A stretch of 64,000 nucleotides of DNA from Muribaculaceae bacterium (GCA_017399915.1 JAFQAS010000002.1:35130-99129); one strand, 5' to 3'. Positions 34,061 through 43,188 are shown, counted from the first letter of the stretch. Notes: generated by a model not told the origin, from the letters alone. Numbers and translations: made by a program.

Positions 34061-36772
34061 ATGAGAAATTTAAGAAAATATATAGGACTATTGCTCACAT
34101 TCATGGCTGTGAGCATGGTGAGTTGTCAAGACGACTTTGACGCTCCGGGATTACAGATTCCCGAAGCAACTATGACTCCCAACACTACAATCCTTGAATT
34201 GAAAACCAAGTATTGGAGTGATGAAACAAACTATATCGACACTATCGGACTAAACGAAAATGGCGATCGCATCATCATTGCCGGCCGTGTGGTAAGTTCG
34301 GATATGACAGGTAACATTTACAAGAACCTTGTGATTCAAGATGGCTCTGCCGCATTGACTCTTTCAATCAACCAAAGCGGTCTTTATAATAAATATCGCG
34401 TAGGTCAAGAAATTGTTCTCGATGTGACCGGTATGTATATAGGTAAATATAGTGGCTTGCAACAACTCGGATTCCCCGACTATGAAGAAGGCTACGGCTG
34501 GCAAGCTACTTTTATGCCTTATGAATTCTTCCAAATGCACTCTGAACTTAATGGATTGCCCGAACCATCAAAAGTAGACACTATTGTTACTACTATCGGT
34601 TCTCTCCCCACTAATCCCGAAGGTCTTCGCAAATGGCAAAGCCAATTAGTGCGCCTCAACAACGTGCATTTCGAAGGTGGTGGCACTCTTTCTTACACCG
34701 ATGCTCACAAAGAAAATGCCAACCGCACCCTAATCGATGCCGAAGGCAACTCTATCACCGTGCGCAACTCGGGATATGCTACTTTCTGGAGCCAAAAACT
34801 CCCCGAAGGGAATGGTGATGTTGTAGGTATACTTAGCTATTTCGGTTCATCGGGTTGGCAATTATTGCTTCGCTCTACAAGCGACTGTATGAACTTTGGT
34901 AGTCCTACTCTCAGTCCCGGTGCCGAAAGTAATCCTTACACAGTTGACCAAGTAGTGGAAATCGTCAACAACGGACAAACTGCTAATGGTTGGGTTACCG
35001 GATATATCGTAGGTGCTGTTGCTCCCGAAGTTGAAACAATCACTTCAAACGAAGATATCGAATGGGATAGCCCTACAACTCTTGCCAATACACTTGTTAT
35101 CGCTCCTGCACCCGAAGTGAAAGATATCGCATCTTGTCTTGTTATTGCATTACCTCAAGATTCAAAACTTCGCGAATATGGAAACCTTAAAGACAACCCC
35201 GACATTATTCAATCGCAAATTTGGTTACTTGGTAAGTTTGAAAAATATATGGGTGTGTGTGGCATTACCGGCAACCGCGGTACTACCAGCGAATTCCGCA
35301 TCGATGGCATTAACGTGCCCGGTAGCACTCCAACAGCAGGCGATGGCACCGAAACCGCTCCATTTAGCGCATCACAAGTAAAAAGTGGTGCAACAGGTAC
35401 CGGTGTGTGGGTAAAAGGTTATATCGTTGGTTGGATTGATGGAAAATCAATTCAAGATGGAGCTAAATTCAGCGTTCCCGCAACAGTTCAAACCAACCTC
35501 CTTCTCTCCGACAATCCATCGGCTACATCGGTTGATGAATGTATCCCTGTGCAGTTGCCTACATCTATCCGTGGAGCGCTCAACCTCATGGACAATCCTT
35601 CAAACCTTGGTAAAGAACTCGCTCTCAAAGGTAACCTCACTGCTTATTTCGGCGTGAATGGTGTGAAAGACGCAACCGAATATAAACTTGATGGTGCAAG
35701 CGATGCTCCTTCAGGTCCTGTTACTCCTGTAACATCTCTCAACGAAACATTCGAAGGTGTTAGCTCTATATCTAATCTCGCAGGTTGGACATCTAAGATT
35801 GTTGCCGGTAATAAAGCATGGTATTTCACCTCTTTCGACAACAACTATTATGCAGCATGCACAGCCTACAAAGGAACTGACGACGGTAATGGCTATGACT
35901 CTTGGTTGATCACTCCTCCATTAAATCTCGATGGCATGAGCCAAAAATCATTCTCTTTTGAAAGTCAAGCAGCCTACTCAGGCGGTTCATTTGAAGTATA
36001 TGCAATGACATCAAACGATCCTACTACTGCAACACTTACAAAGCTCAACTGCACCCTTGCAACTCCTCCTGCAAGTGGTTATTCAGGATTCGTTCCTTCA
36101 GGCACTATTTCATTGGCACAATTCTCAGGCACTATCTACATCGGATTCCGCTACATTGCCGAAACATCGGCTAAATCAATGACTTATTGCATTGACAACG
36201 TGATAGCGCCTGCCGGAGGCGAAACACCTGAGGAACCTGAAGAACCTGAAACTCCCGATAACCCCACTACCGGAGATAACGCTGCCGACTTCAACACAAT
36301 GAATGGTGGCACACCAAAATCTACCTATGCCGAATATACATCAGCCAATGGCTGGGTGGCAACAAACTCGGCTCTCCTTGCCGGCTCGGCAAGCGAAACA
36401 GCCTCTAACCCTCGATTCCCATTCATTGGTGGAGAAAATGTATTTGCTCCTTGTCTTAATGGCAAGACAACAACTCCCGGTTCTCTCACCTCTCCTACTT
36501 TGACCGGTGGTATCAAGACTCTATCATTTAATTATGGTTTCCCATACACCGATACTCAATGCAAAGTAACTATCAACATCAAACAAAATGGTTCGGTAGT
36601 GAAATCACAAACACTCGAACTCACTTCAATCGAAAAACAAGTTGTCTACAACTTCTCAATGGATGTAAATGTAAGCGGCGACTTCGTGATTGAAATTGTC
36701 AATGATTGTTTGAGCCAATCAACTTCAAACAAAGACCGTATCGCAATTTGGAATCTCACTTGGACTAAATAA
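34061..36772 (+). CDS. DUF5689 surface lipoprotein, longer paralogue
   Basis: 903 residues, lipobox Cys22 (SMVSC). Its DUF5689 domain (25-285) is a clear paralogue of the preceding protein's. Then come two DUF6359-like OB domains (about 285-420 and 425-548), an anchor-J domain (555-725), an acidic Pro/Glu linker (728-745) and a terminal beta domain (DFNTMNGGTPKSTYAEYTS onward). The module order differs from the 733-aa neighbour (anchor-J before DUF6359 there), so domains were shuffled after duplication. It starts 25 nt after the neighbour and ends 25 nt before a terminator. Confidence 0.87.
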   Translation: MRNLRKYIGLLLTFMAVSMVSCQDDFDAPGLQIPEATMTPNTTILELKTKYWSDETNYIDTIGLNENGDRIIIAGRVVSSDMTGNIYKNLVIQDGSAALTLSINQSGLYNKYRVGQEIVLDVTGMYIGKYSGLQQLGFPDYEEGYGWQATFMPYEFFQMHSELNGLPEPSKVDTIVTTIGSLPTNPEGLRKWQSQLVRLNNVHFEGGGTLSYTDAHKENANRTLIDAEGNSITVRNSGYATFWSQKLPEGNGDVVGILSYFGSSGWQLLLRSTSDCMNFGSPTLSPGAESNPYTVDQVVEIVNNGQTANGWVTGYIVGAVAPEVETITSNEDIEWDSPTTLANTLVIAPAPEVKDIASCLVIALPQDSKLREYGNLKDNPDIIQSQIWLLGKFEKYMGVCGITGNRGTTSEFRIDGINVPGSTPTAGDGTETAPFSASQVKSGATGTGVWVKGYIVGWIDGKSIQDGAKFSVPATVQTNLLLSDNPSATSVDECIPVQLPTSIRGALNLMDNPSNLGKELALKGNLTAYFGVNGVKDATEYKLDGASDAPSGPVTPVTSLNETFEGVSSISNLAGWTSKIVAGNKAWYFTSFDNNYYAACTAYKGTDDGNGYDSWLITPPLNLDGMSQKSFSFESQAAYSGGSFEVYAMTSNDPTTATLTKLNCTLATPPASGYSGFVPSGTISLAQFSGTIYIGFRYIAETSAKSMTYCIDNVIAPAGGETPEEPEEPETPDNPTTGDNAADFNTMNGGTPKSTYAEYTSANGWVATNSALLAGSASETASNPRFPFIGGENVFAPCLNGKTTTPGSLTSPTLTGGIKTLSFNYGFPYTDTQCKVTINIKQNGSVVKSQTLELTSIEKQVVYNFSMDVNVSGDFVIEIVNDCLSQSTSNKDRIAIWNLTWTK

Positions 36773-36797
36773 ATCATTCGATTTTATAACTCTATTT

Positions 36798-36836
36798 CAC
36801 GGCATTATCTTTCTCACGAGATAATGCCGTGATTTT
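36798..36836 (+). terminator. Terminator of the TonB receptor operon
   Basis: CACGGCATTATCT pairs with AGATAATGCCGTG around an 8-nt loop, followed by ATTTTATT. Confidence 0.85.
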
Positions 36837-36884
36837 ATTGGTTCTAAAAACAAAAATATGCCCCAAAAATATCATTTAACTTTG

Positions 36885-36915
36885 TTGTGATTTTTCAATA
36901 ATTATTATATCTTTG
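36885..36915 (+). promoter_or_regulatory. Promoter of the Na+/phosphate symporter gene
   Basis: TTG (36885-36887) and TATCTTTG (36908-36915) are spaced by 20 nt, 57 nt upstream of the ATG. Confidence 0.6.
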
Positions 36916-36972
36916 TGTGGGCAATATTTTGCTCTCTGATATGATTATTATCACAATTTTATAATATAACCA

Positions 36973-38739
36973 ATGGATTATAGTTTATTAGACTTTCTGA
37001 CGTTGCTTGGAGCCGTAGGTATATTCCTATATGGTATGACTCTTATGAGTGAAGGTCTCCAAAAAGCCGCAGGTAACGGGCTTCGCAACATTCTTGGGGC
37101 AATGACCCGCAATCGTTTCACCGGAGCTCTCACCGGTTTTTCAATCACAGCATTAATTCAAAGTTCATCGGCATCAACCGTGATGGTTGTGAGTTTCGTG
37201 AGCGCAGGGCTCATGACGTTGGCTCAATCTGTTGCCGTAATTATGGGAGCCAATGTGGGTACTACCGCCACAGCATGGATTATTACCCTCTTTGGGTTTA
37301 AAGTGGATATTGGCGCTTTTGCAATACCTATAATTGCATTCTGTATTCCCCTCTTGTTCTCAAGCAATAGTAAAAGAAAATCTATAGGCGAAATAATATT
37401 AGGCTTTGCTTTACTATTCATCGGTCTCGACTGGATTGAAGCAAATGTCCCCGATTTGAAATCAAGCCCTGAAATCTTCGGGTTCCTAACACAATATGCC
37501 AATATGGGTTATGTTTCGGCCTTAATCTTTGTGTTGATTGGTATCATTACTACAATGATTATTCAATCCTCATCGGCTGCCATTGCAATCGTGCTCATCA
37601 TGTGCACCAAAGGGTGGATAACTTTCGACTTGGCCTGTGCAATGATTCTCGGCAGTAATATCGGTACGACAATCACCCCTATCATCGCATCATTAGGCGC
37701 TAATTTGGCCGCCAAACGAGCAGCATTGTGCCACTTAATGTTTAATGTATTAGGTACAATATGGGCTTTGGCTCTTTTTATTCCTTTTACCGATTTGACA
37801 GTGTGGGTAACCGAACACCTCGGACAAGGCAACCCCACCGAATTATATGCTGCTATTAACGGCAGTACCCCTGCCGACCCAACCCAAATCGCGGTTATGG
37901 CCGGATGGGCTTCATTTGGTCTTTCAATCTTCCACACTATTTTCAATCTCATCAACCTTTCTGTTATGATATGGATGACTAAGTTTTATGTGAAAGTTGT
38001 GGAAAAAATCATGCCCAGCAAGCACAAAGGTGATGATGAATTCCAACTCACCTACATCTCAAGTGGTCGTGTTGCTGCTTCGGAATTGAACATGGCTCAA
38101 GCCGAGAAAGAGATTGGAGTGTTTGCCGAACGCGTTAGCCGCATGCTTAAGATGGCTCAAGAACTCGTTCATGCCAAAGAAGGTAGCGACGAGTTTAACA
38201 AACTCTATTCCCGACTTGAAAAATATGAAGAGATTTCTGACCGCATGGAAATCGAGATTGCCAACTACCTCAACCGTTGTGCCGAAGGCCGACTCTCTAA
38301 TGAAGGTAAACAACGCATTGCAGCTATGCTCAACATCATTTCTGAAATAGAAAGTATTGCCGATAGTTGCTTTGGCGTGGCCAAAATTCTCGCTCGCAAA
38401 CAAGAAGGTCACACATCATTTAATGATGAGATATACAAAAACATCGACACCATGTTTAGCTACGTGAACAAGGCGATGAAGAATATGATGTTACTCCTTT
38501 CTGACCTTGAGAATGTGCGCGAAGAAGATATCATCACTTCTTACAACCGCGAACGTGAAATCAACAACATGCGTAATAACCTACGTGTTGCCAATATCGA
38601 AAACATCAACAATCGCCACTACGAATATCAAGCAGGTATCTATTATATGGACCTCATTGGTGACCTTGAACGCACAGGCGACTACATTATCAATGTGGTC
38701 GACACAGTAAAAGAATGGTTCCGCAAGCAAAAGAAATAG
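36973..38739 (+). CDS. Na+/phosphate cotransporter with PhoU-like domain
   Basis: 588 residues. The membrane part holds the two inverted Na/Pi repeats, each with its QSSS signature (ALIQSSSASTVMVVSFV and MIIQSSSAAIAIVLI) and GANVGTTATAW / GSNIGTTITPI substrate loops. The C-terminal third (about 375-588) is soluble and helical, like PhoU (ELVHAKEGSDEFNKLYSRLEKYE, YYMDLIGDLERTGDYIINVV). It imports inorganic phosphate using the sodium gradient. It directly follows the nuclease/TonB locus, but with its own promoter and terminator. Confidence 0.95.
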   Translation: MDYSLLDFLTLLGAVGIFLYGMTLMSEGLQKAAGNGLRNILGAMTRNRFTGALTGFSITALIQSSSASTVMVVSFVSAGLMTLAQSVAVIMGANVGTTATAWIITLFGFKVDIGAFAIPIIAFCIPLLFSSNSKRKSIGEIILGFALLFIGLDWIEANVPDLKSSPEIFGFLTQYANMGYVSALIFVLIGIITTMIIQSSSAAIAIVLIMCTKGWITFDLACAMILGSNIGTTITPIIASLGANLAAKRAALCHLMFNVLGTIWALALFIPFTDLTVWVTEHLGQGNPTELYAAINGSTPADPTQIAVMAGWASFGLSIFHTIFNLINLSVMIWMTKFYVKVVEKIMPSKHKGDDEFQLTYISSGRVAASELNMAQAEKEIGVFAERVSRMLKMAQELVHAKEGSDEFNKLYSRLEKYEEISDRMEIEIANYLNRCAEGRLSNEGKQRIAAMLNIISEIESIADSCFGVAKILARKQEGHTSFNDEIYKNIDTMFSYVNKAMKNMMLLLSDLENVREEDIITSYNREREINNMRNNLRVANIENINNRHYEYQAGIYYMDLIGDLERTGDYIINVVDTVKEWFRKQKK

Positions 38740-38770
38740 TATCAATTAAATTGCGAGCACAATAATAAGA

Positions 38771-38810
38771 CAAAACGGTTACTATCATTTACGATAGTAG
38801 CCGTTTTACT
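38771..38810 (+). terminator. Terminator after the Na+/phosphate symporter gene
   Basis: A 15-bp stem (38772-38786 with 38793-38807) ends in CCGTTTTACTT. A TATTTTTG -7 element for the next gene begins at 38811. Confidence 0.8.
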
Positions 38811-38864
38811 TATTTTTGCACTTCCGTTACTAAAATTTGACAACCTAACAATCATTTACTTTTT

Positions 38865-39254
38865 ATGCCCAATCGCCACATCAGAATTCTTGCTATCGAC
38901 GATGAGCCTATTATACTCGACCTAATAAAATTCAATCTTGAGAAAGATGGTTATAGAGTCGACACATTCTCTTATATCAAAGATGCACTCAAAACCGATT
39001 TGAGCAAATATAATCTTATTATCACCGATGTTATTATAAATGACATCAGAAGCATAGATTTTATATCCAATATTAAACATAACCCTGAAACCTCACATAT
39101 CCCCATAATTATTTGTTCGATCAAAGGAATGGAGAAAGATGTAACAAACAGCCTCAATGCCGGAGCCGATGACTTCATCGCAAAACCAGTCTCTACACGC
39201 GAGCTATCGGCAAGAGTGAAATCAATGCTCCGCCGACAAAAAAGCAACACATAA
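38865..39254 (+). CDS. Stand-alone response regulator (REC domain)
   Basis: 129 residues, a receiver domain only. The acidic pocket IDDEP (Asp12/Asp13), phospho-acceptor Asp55 in LIITDVIIND, CSIKG in the Ser/Thr region and Lys107 in FIAKPVSTREL are all present. There is no output domain, so signalling is by protein contact or as a phosphorelay intermediate. No histidine kinase gene is adjacent; it is an orphan. The ATG at 38865 follows a -7 box by 46 nt. Confidence 0.92.
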   Translation: MPNRHIRILAIDDEPIILDLIKFNLEKDGYRVDTFSYIKDALKTDLSKYNLIITDVIINDIRSIDFISNIKHNPETSHIPIIICSIKGMEKDVTNSLNAGADDFIAKPVSTRELSARVKSMLRRQKSNT

Positions 39255-39367
39255 CCCATTGAACATTTAACTACAAAAACAAGCCCAGCAGCGACTTTGT
39301 GCAATAACGTGCAAAGCACATAAATGCCCCCATGCAACTACTAACTTCTCTCTATCAATTGTTGCAA

Positions 39368-39557
39368 AACTCTCCTCTTGTTTTTCGAAGAAAAATAGGA
39401 GGAACAATGGTGCCAATGAGGGCAATAACTCTCCTCTTGAAAATTACAAAGGAATTTTTAGGAGGAGTACGGCGAAGCCGGGAGGTGGTCTGAACTTGAT
39501 TATTGCCGAGTGCAGCCCATTGAAGACATAGTCAGTACGGCAACGCCGGGAGGTGGT
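39368..39557. repeat. Non-coding palindromic repeat element
   Basis: The 395-nt gap 39255-39649 has no credible gene. It holds AACTCTCCTCTTG twice (39368-39380 and 39427-39439), each opening a palindrome closed by AGGAGG (39373-39402 and about 39431-39465). A 24-nt motif starting AGTACGGC and ending GGGAGGTGGT also occurs twice (39466-39489 and 39534-39557, two mismatches), with an internal CGGC/GCCG mini-stem. The arrangement resembles REP/BIME-like or MITE-like elements; no transposase is present. Confidence 0.6.
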
Positions 39558-39649
39558 TCCAAAATGCCGGAACGGCATAACACACCCCACAAATTCCTCT
39601 ATTTTCCCGGAAAAAAGGATAACCATTCAGGCACCCTATCTCCTAACTC

Positions 39650-40828
39650 CTACTTAATTTCCCCTAAACTTTTTAATGCTTCAATAGCCATGGCATCACC
39701 TTGCCCGGCGGCTTTTTTTAACCATTTCACAGCTTCAGTATAGCTTTGTGTCACCCCCTTGCCATTGTAATAGCACGCCCCAAGGTTATATTGCGCATAG
39801 GCCTCACCTTGCTCAGCAGCTTTGCGATACCATTTCACCGCTTCGGTGTAGCTTTGCGGCACTCCAGAGCCATCTTCATAGCACACCCCAAGATTATATT
39901 GCGCCTTAGCGTCACCTTGCTCAGCTGATTTACGATACCATTTCACCGCTTCGGTGTAGCTTTGCGGAACACCCTCGCCTTTTTCATAGCACACCCCAAG
40001 GTTAAATTGCGCATTGGCAAGTCCTTGCTCGGCGGCTTTGCGATACCAATTCACCGCTTCGGCATAGTTTTTTGTCACTCCTTCGCCATTTGCATAGCAC
40101 ACCCCAAGAGAACATTGCGCAGCGGCGTTTCCTTGCTCAGCGGATTTGCAAAACCATTTCACCGCCTCGGTGTAGCTTTGCGGCACCCCATTGCCTTTGT
40201 CATAGCACACCCCAAGGTTAAATTGCGCAGCGGCATATCCTTGCTCGGCGGATTTGCGATACCATTTTACCGCTTCGCTGTAGCTTTGCGGAACACCATA
40301 GCCATTGTAATAGCACAGTCCGAGGTTATATTGCGCAAAGGCATCACCTTGCTCGGCGGATTTGAGATACCATTTTGCCGCTTCGGTGTAGCTTTGCGGA
40401 ACACCATAGCCATTGTAATAGCACACCCCAAGGTTATATTGCGCATTGGCAAGTCCTTGCTCGGCGGATTTGCGATACCATTTTACCGCTTCGGTGTAGC
40501 TTTGTGGCACACCATAGCCATTTTCATAGCACACCCCAAGGTTATATTGTGCAGAGGCGTTTCCTTGCTCAGCAGATTTGCGATACCATTTTACTGCTTC
40601 GGCATAGTTTTTTGTCACTCCAGAGCCATTTTCATAGCACTGTGCAAGGTTACATTGCGCAACGGCGTTTCCTTTCTCGGCGGATTTTTGGAAGTATTCC
40701 ACGGCTTTTGTGTAATCGCCGGCGAAGTAGTATTCCTCCCCCTTAGCATTTAGCTCTTCGGCGGTTTGAGCTGAGGCAGTGAGAGTGAGGAATAATAATG
40801 ATAGAAATAATAGTGATTTTAGTTTCAT
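39650..40828 (-). CDS. Secreted Sel1-repeat (TPR-like) protein
   Basis: 392 residues with a signal peptide (cleavage after TASA). One N-terminal TPR-like unit (EYYFAGDYTKAVEYF) leads into about nine 36-residue Sel1-like repeats of the form AVKWYRKSAEQG...AQYNLGVCYENGYGVPQSYT. The units are nearly identical to each other and the underlying DNA is a 108-bp tandem array, a sign of recent expansion. Such proteins are scaffolds that bind partners in the envelope. The C-terminus is a partial repeat (EALKSLGEIK). It is transcribed alone from its own -7 element. Confidence 0.92.
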   Translation of the reverse strand: MKLKSLLFLSLLFLTLTASAQTAEELNAKGEEYYFAGDYTKAVEYFQKSAEKGNAVAQCNLAQCYENGSGVTKNYAEAVKWYRKSAEQGNASAQYNLGVCYENGYGVPQSYTEAVKWYRKSAEQGLANAQYNLGVCYYNGYGVPQSYTEAAKWYLKSAEQGDAFAQYNLGLCYYNGYGVPQSYSEAVKWYRKSAEQGYAAAQFNLGVCYDKGNGVPQSYTEAVKWFCKSAEQGNAAAQCSLGVCYANGEGVTKNYAEAVNWYRKAAEQGLANAQFNLGVCYEKGEGVPQSYTEAVKWYRKSAEQGDAKAQYNLGVCYEDGSGVPQSYTEAVKWYRKAAEQGEAYAQYNLGACYYNGKGVTQSYTEAVKWLKKAAGQGDAMAIEALKSLGEIK

Positions 40829-40869
40829 ATATTTAGGGTTTTAATTAAAATTCTTAGGTGAATAATATG

Positions 40870-40877
40870 CAAAGATA
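40870..40877 (-). promoter_or_regulatory. -7 element of the Sel1-repeat gene
   Basis: TATCTTTG on the minus strand, 42 nt upstream of the ATG at 40828. Confidence 0.45.
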
Positions 40878-41018
40878 GAAATATTTAATGATAACCGCTC
40901 ACTTACCTTAGAAAATGCTTAAAAGCAACTTATATAAATTGCTTTGTATGCTTTATAGTTTTATTTGTCGTTTTTTTTGTAATTTTGCCAATAATATCAT
41001 TTCAATATCAAGTTGACA

Positions 41019-41615
41019 ATGCTTTCTACATGCTATATTTCGGGACGATATGAGGCCGGGTGCGACGAGGCCGGGCGTGGGTGTCTTGCCGGGCCTGTTT
41101 ATGCCGCCGCAGTGATTCTTCCCGACGATTTTCATCACCCACTCCTCAATGACTCCAAGCAACTCACCGAAGCTCGCCGCGAGAAACTTCGCCCCATCAT
41201 CGAGGCCGAGGCTGTAGCATGGGCAGTGGGCATAGTATCACCACAAGAAATTGATAAAATAAACATTCTCAACGCATCAATCCTTGCCATGCACCGCGCG
41301 CTCGACGCATTAAGCATTGTGCCGGGGGCAATCATCGTCGACGGAAACCGATTTAAGCCCTATGGCGATATTGAATGGCAAACGTTTGTAAAAGGCGACG
41401 GACGATTTGGCAATATTGCAGCAGCTTCAATCCTCGCCAAAACTCATCGTGACGAATGTATGTGCCGTCTACACGAAGAATTCCCTCAATATGGGTGGAA
41501 TGTCAACAAAGGATACCCCACAAAAGCCCACCGCGCTGCAATAGCCGCCCACGGCACCACTCCACATCACCGCATATCATTCCGTCTACTCGACCCTCAA
41601 CTCACATTGTTTTAA
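41019..41615 (+). CDS. rnhB: Ribonuclease HII
   Basis: It cuts RNA in RNA-DNA hybrids, including single ribonucleotides. The ATG at 41019 gives 198 residues. [22 protein letters not shown] contains the metal-binding Asp16-Glu17 in the DEAGRG motif; IIVDGNRF and KTHRDECM supply the remaining Asp residues. A TAATTTTG box at 40980-40987 lies just upstream. It is convergent with the lipoprotein gene across a shared terminator. Confidence 0.96.
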   Translation: MLSTCYISGRYEAGCDEAGRGCLAGPVYAAAVILPDDFHHPLLNDSKQLTEARREKLRPIIEAEAVAWAVGIVSPQEIDKINILNASILAMHRALDALSIVPGAIIVDGNRFKPYGDIEWQTFVKGDGRFGNIAAASILAKTHRDECMCRLHEEFPQYGWNVNKGYPTKAHRAAIAAHGTTPHHRISFRLLDPQLTLF

Positions 41616-41635
41616 ACAGTAACTATAATAAACGA

Positions 41636-41675
41636 CAAAAGCGCAACCATATTATATAGTTGCGCTTTTGCTGTT
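41636..41675. terminator. Bidirectional terminator between rnhB and the lipoprotein gene
   Basis: CAAAAGCGCAAC pairs with GTTGCGCTTTTG (41636-41647 and 41659-41670), with A/T-rich ends on both sides, between two convergent genes. Confidence 0.8.
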
Positions 41676-41690
41676 TATTATGTGTTATAA

Positions 41691-42167
41691 TTATCGTTTA
41701 CCTTCGATAGAGTCTTGCTTGGCTTTTGCTTCACGCTTTTTCTGTTCTTCTGCTTCCTTCTTTCTTATAAGATCTTCAGCATGTTCTTTCTTAAACAATT
41801 TGCCAAAATAATCCTCAAACACACGTTGAGCCGCTGCATATTTCTGCTTCTTTACCTTACTCAATTTGTCTATCTTAGCCTTATTGGTTTCCTCAAATTT
41901 TTTCAGATTCCTGGCATATTGATCTTCTTGATAATCCAACAACGCCTTAACCGTTTTAACATCTTTTGCATCATAAACGATTTGGCTCAACTCGGTCAAT
42001 TTACGGTCGATGAAATCTTCACCTACATCTTCAAATTCAATTGCCTTCTCTATCGCTATGTCGGGATTAGAATATTCATCAGTTTCCTTCTGTTTATCCT
42101 CTCCACACGCGACCATTATAAATACGATTGCAACGCTTAATGCTAATTTTAATTTATTCAAATCCAT
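41691..42167 (-). CDS. Coiled-coil lipoprotein, unknown function
   Basis: 158 residues from MDLNKLKLALSVAIVF (ATG at 42167; an in-frame ATG at 42191 is less likely). The lipobox is MVACG. The rest is highly charged and helical (KKFEETNKAKIDKLSKVKKQKYAAAQ, then an EEQKKREAKAKQ tail). No family was recognised. It lies 68 nt downstream of the displaced end of the Ser-rich protein gene, so they probably form a two-gene unit with related envelope roles. Confidence 0.7.
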   Translation of the reverse strand: MDLNKLKLALSVAIVFIMVACGEDKQKETDEYSNPDIAIEKAIEFEDVGEDFIDRKLTELSQIVYDAKDVKTVKALLDYQEDQYARNLKKFEETNKAKIDKLSKVKKQKYAAAQRVFEDYFGKLFKKEHAEDLIRKKEAEEQKKREAKAKQDSIEGKR

Positions 42168-42235
42168 AGTATTGCTCTGATTTTTTATCAATAATCCACC
42201 TTGTTTAATTTATAAATTCTTATATTTTGCGTTAT

Positions 42236-42594
42236 TTAAAGCCTCGAAGAAATAGATTGCAAACGCTCTTTTTGCTCTGAACTCATTTTTGATTTCTTAG
42301 CTTTCAGTTTTAGTCCATATGCTTGAGCCTTTGAATAAAATTCTAATGCTTCAAACGAACGTTTATTGTCACATTCCTTATATTGCTCCACATATGATTC
42401 ATATTCGTCTAAATCTAAATCTATCTTATAATCTTCTTCAAAATCGGTACTAAAATTATCGTCATCATCGGTGTTATCATCTTCATCTGTAGTCGATGAG
42501 GTTGATTCGGAACTTGTAGACGAGGTTGACGAAGAACTTGTAGACGAGGTTGACGAAGAGTTGCTTGACGACGTACTACTTGATGATGAATACT
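42236..42594 (-). pseudogene. Displaced C-terminus of the Ser-rich membrane protein
   Basis: In the frame shifted by one base relative to the upstream open frame, the sequence reads a Ser/Thr linker (SSSTSSSNSSSTSS), an acidic stretch (TDEDDNTDDDDNFSTDFEED) and a helical end (YSKAQAYGLKLKAKKSKMSS) before TAA. Codon use and composition fit the first half of the gene far better than the tail in the other frame. Two exact 24-bp copies (42510-42533 and 42534-42557) lie inside it. Confidence 0.6.
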
Positions 42595-43188
42595 TGACAT
42601 CGACTCACTTGATGTACTACTTGATGAAGTAGTACTTTCATATCCGTCGGTCTCAAATATTATGCCATGAGCTTCATTAAACAGGGCATCGGCATACTCA
42701 CGGTTGCTCATTGAGTTATAAAACATAAATTCTTTCTCATCTCCTTCATTTCCCTCCTTCACAAACTTTTCAAATCGGTCCGATTCTGTTTGGTCCAACG
42801 ACCCTCTTGATAAATCCAACTTCAATCCACCAATCGTGCCTCGTGATGTTAAGAATTTTAATTTTTGATAAGATGACGGATCATGAGGATATTGTTTTAT
42901 TAGTTTCAATTTTAACGTAATCACAAATTCCTGATTACCATACTTGCCTTTTTCCTCTGAAACATAACTGAGTTTATATGTGCCCGGAACAACCGAAACA
43001 TAATCGGCCAAATCACCGGTCACTTCGGCTGCGTTATCAACAACGATTTCTTTAGAATGTTCTCCATAAGCCACTGATTCTACCCCCGACTCAGCCTCAG
43101 AACCACCTGAGAGATTAAGGAATATAACCCCAATTCCGGCTACTATGGCCACAACTATTATTATTGGGAGCAAACGTCTGAATGTCAT
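42421..43188 (-). CDS. Membrane-anchored protein with Ser-rich linker, frameshifted
   Basis: The open frame gives 255 residues: an N-terminal membrane anchor (RRLLPIIIVVAIVAGIGVIFL), then a beta-rich domain (about 35-180, VPGTYKLSYVSEEKGKYG, EFMFYNSMSNREYADALFN). A Ser/Thr linker begins near 185 (ESTTSSSSTSSES). After it the frame turns into an atypical Arg/Gln/Pro-rich tail, while the Ser-rich coding continues in another frame to a stop at 42236-42238. The break is around 42585-42610, and one added base restores a protein of about 317 residues. I therefore read the last ~55 residues of the 255-aa frame as out of frame. No family was recognised. Confidence 0.65.
   Translation of the reverse strand: MTFRRLLPIIIVVAIVAGIGVIFLNLSGGSEAESGVESVAYGEHSKEIVVDNAAEVTGDLADYVSVVPGTYKLSYVSEEKGKYGNQEFVITLKLKLIKQYPHDPSSYQKLKFLTSRGTIGGLKLDLSRGSLDQTESDRFEKFVKEGNEGDEKEFMFYNSMSNREYADALFNEAHGIIFETDGYESTTSSSSTSSESMSSIHHQVVRRQATLRQPRLQVLRQPRLQVPNQPHRLQMKMITPMMTIILVPILKKIIR

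Noticed and set aside
29055..36772. Classical SusC/SusD polysaccharide utilisation locus
   Set aside because: The lipoproteins after the receptor are DUF5689 proteins, not SusD, and no glycoside hydrolases or PUL regulators are nearby.
39962..40753. Long plus-strand open frame of 263 codons opposite the Sel1 gene
   Set aside because: It is a mirror of the 108-bp repeats on the other strand; the minus-strand frame has a signal peptide and perfect Sel1 repeats, so the plus frame is a shadow.
39650..40828. CRISPR-like regular repeats
   Set aside because: Period is 108 bp with coding variation and no unique spacers; it is a protein repeat array.
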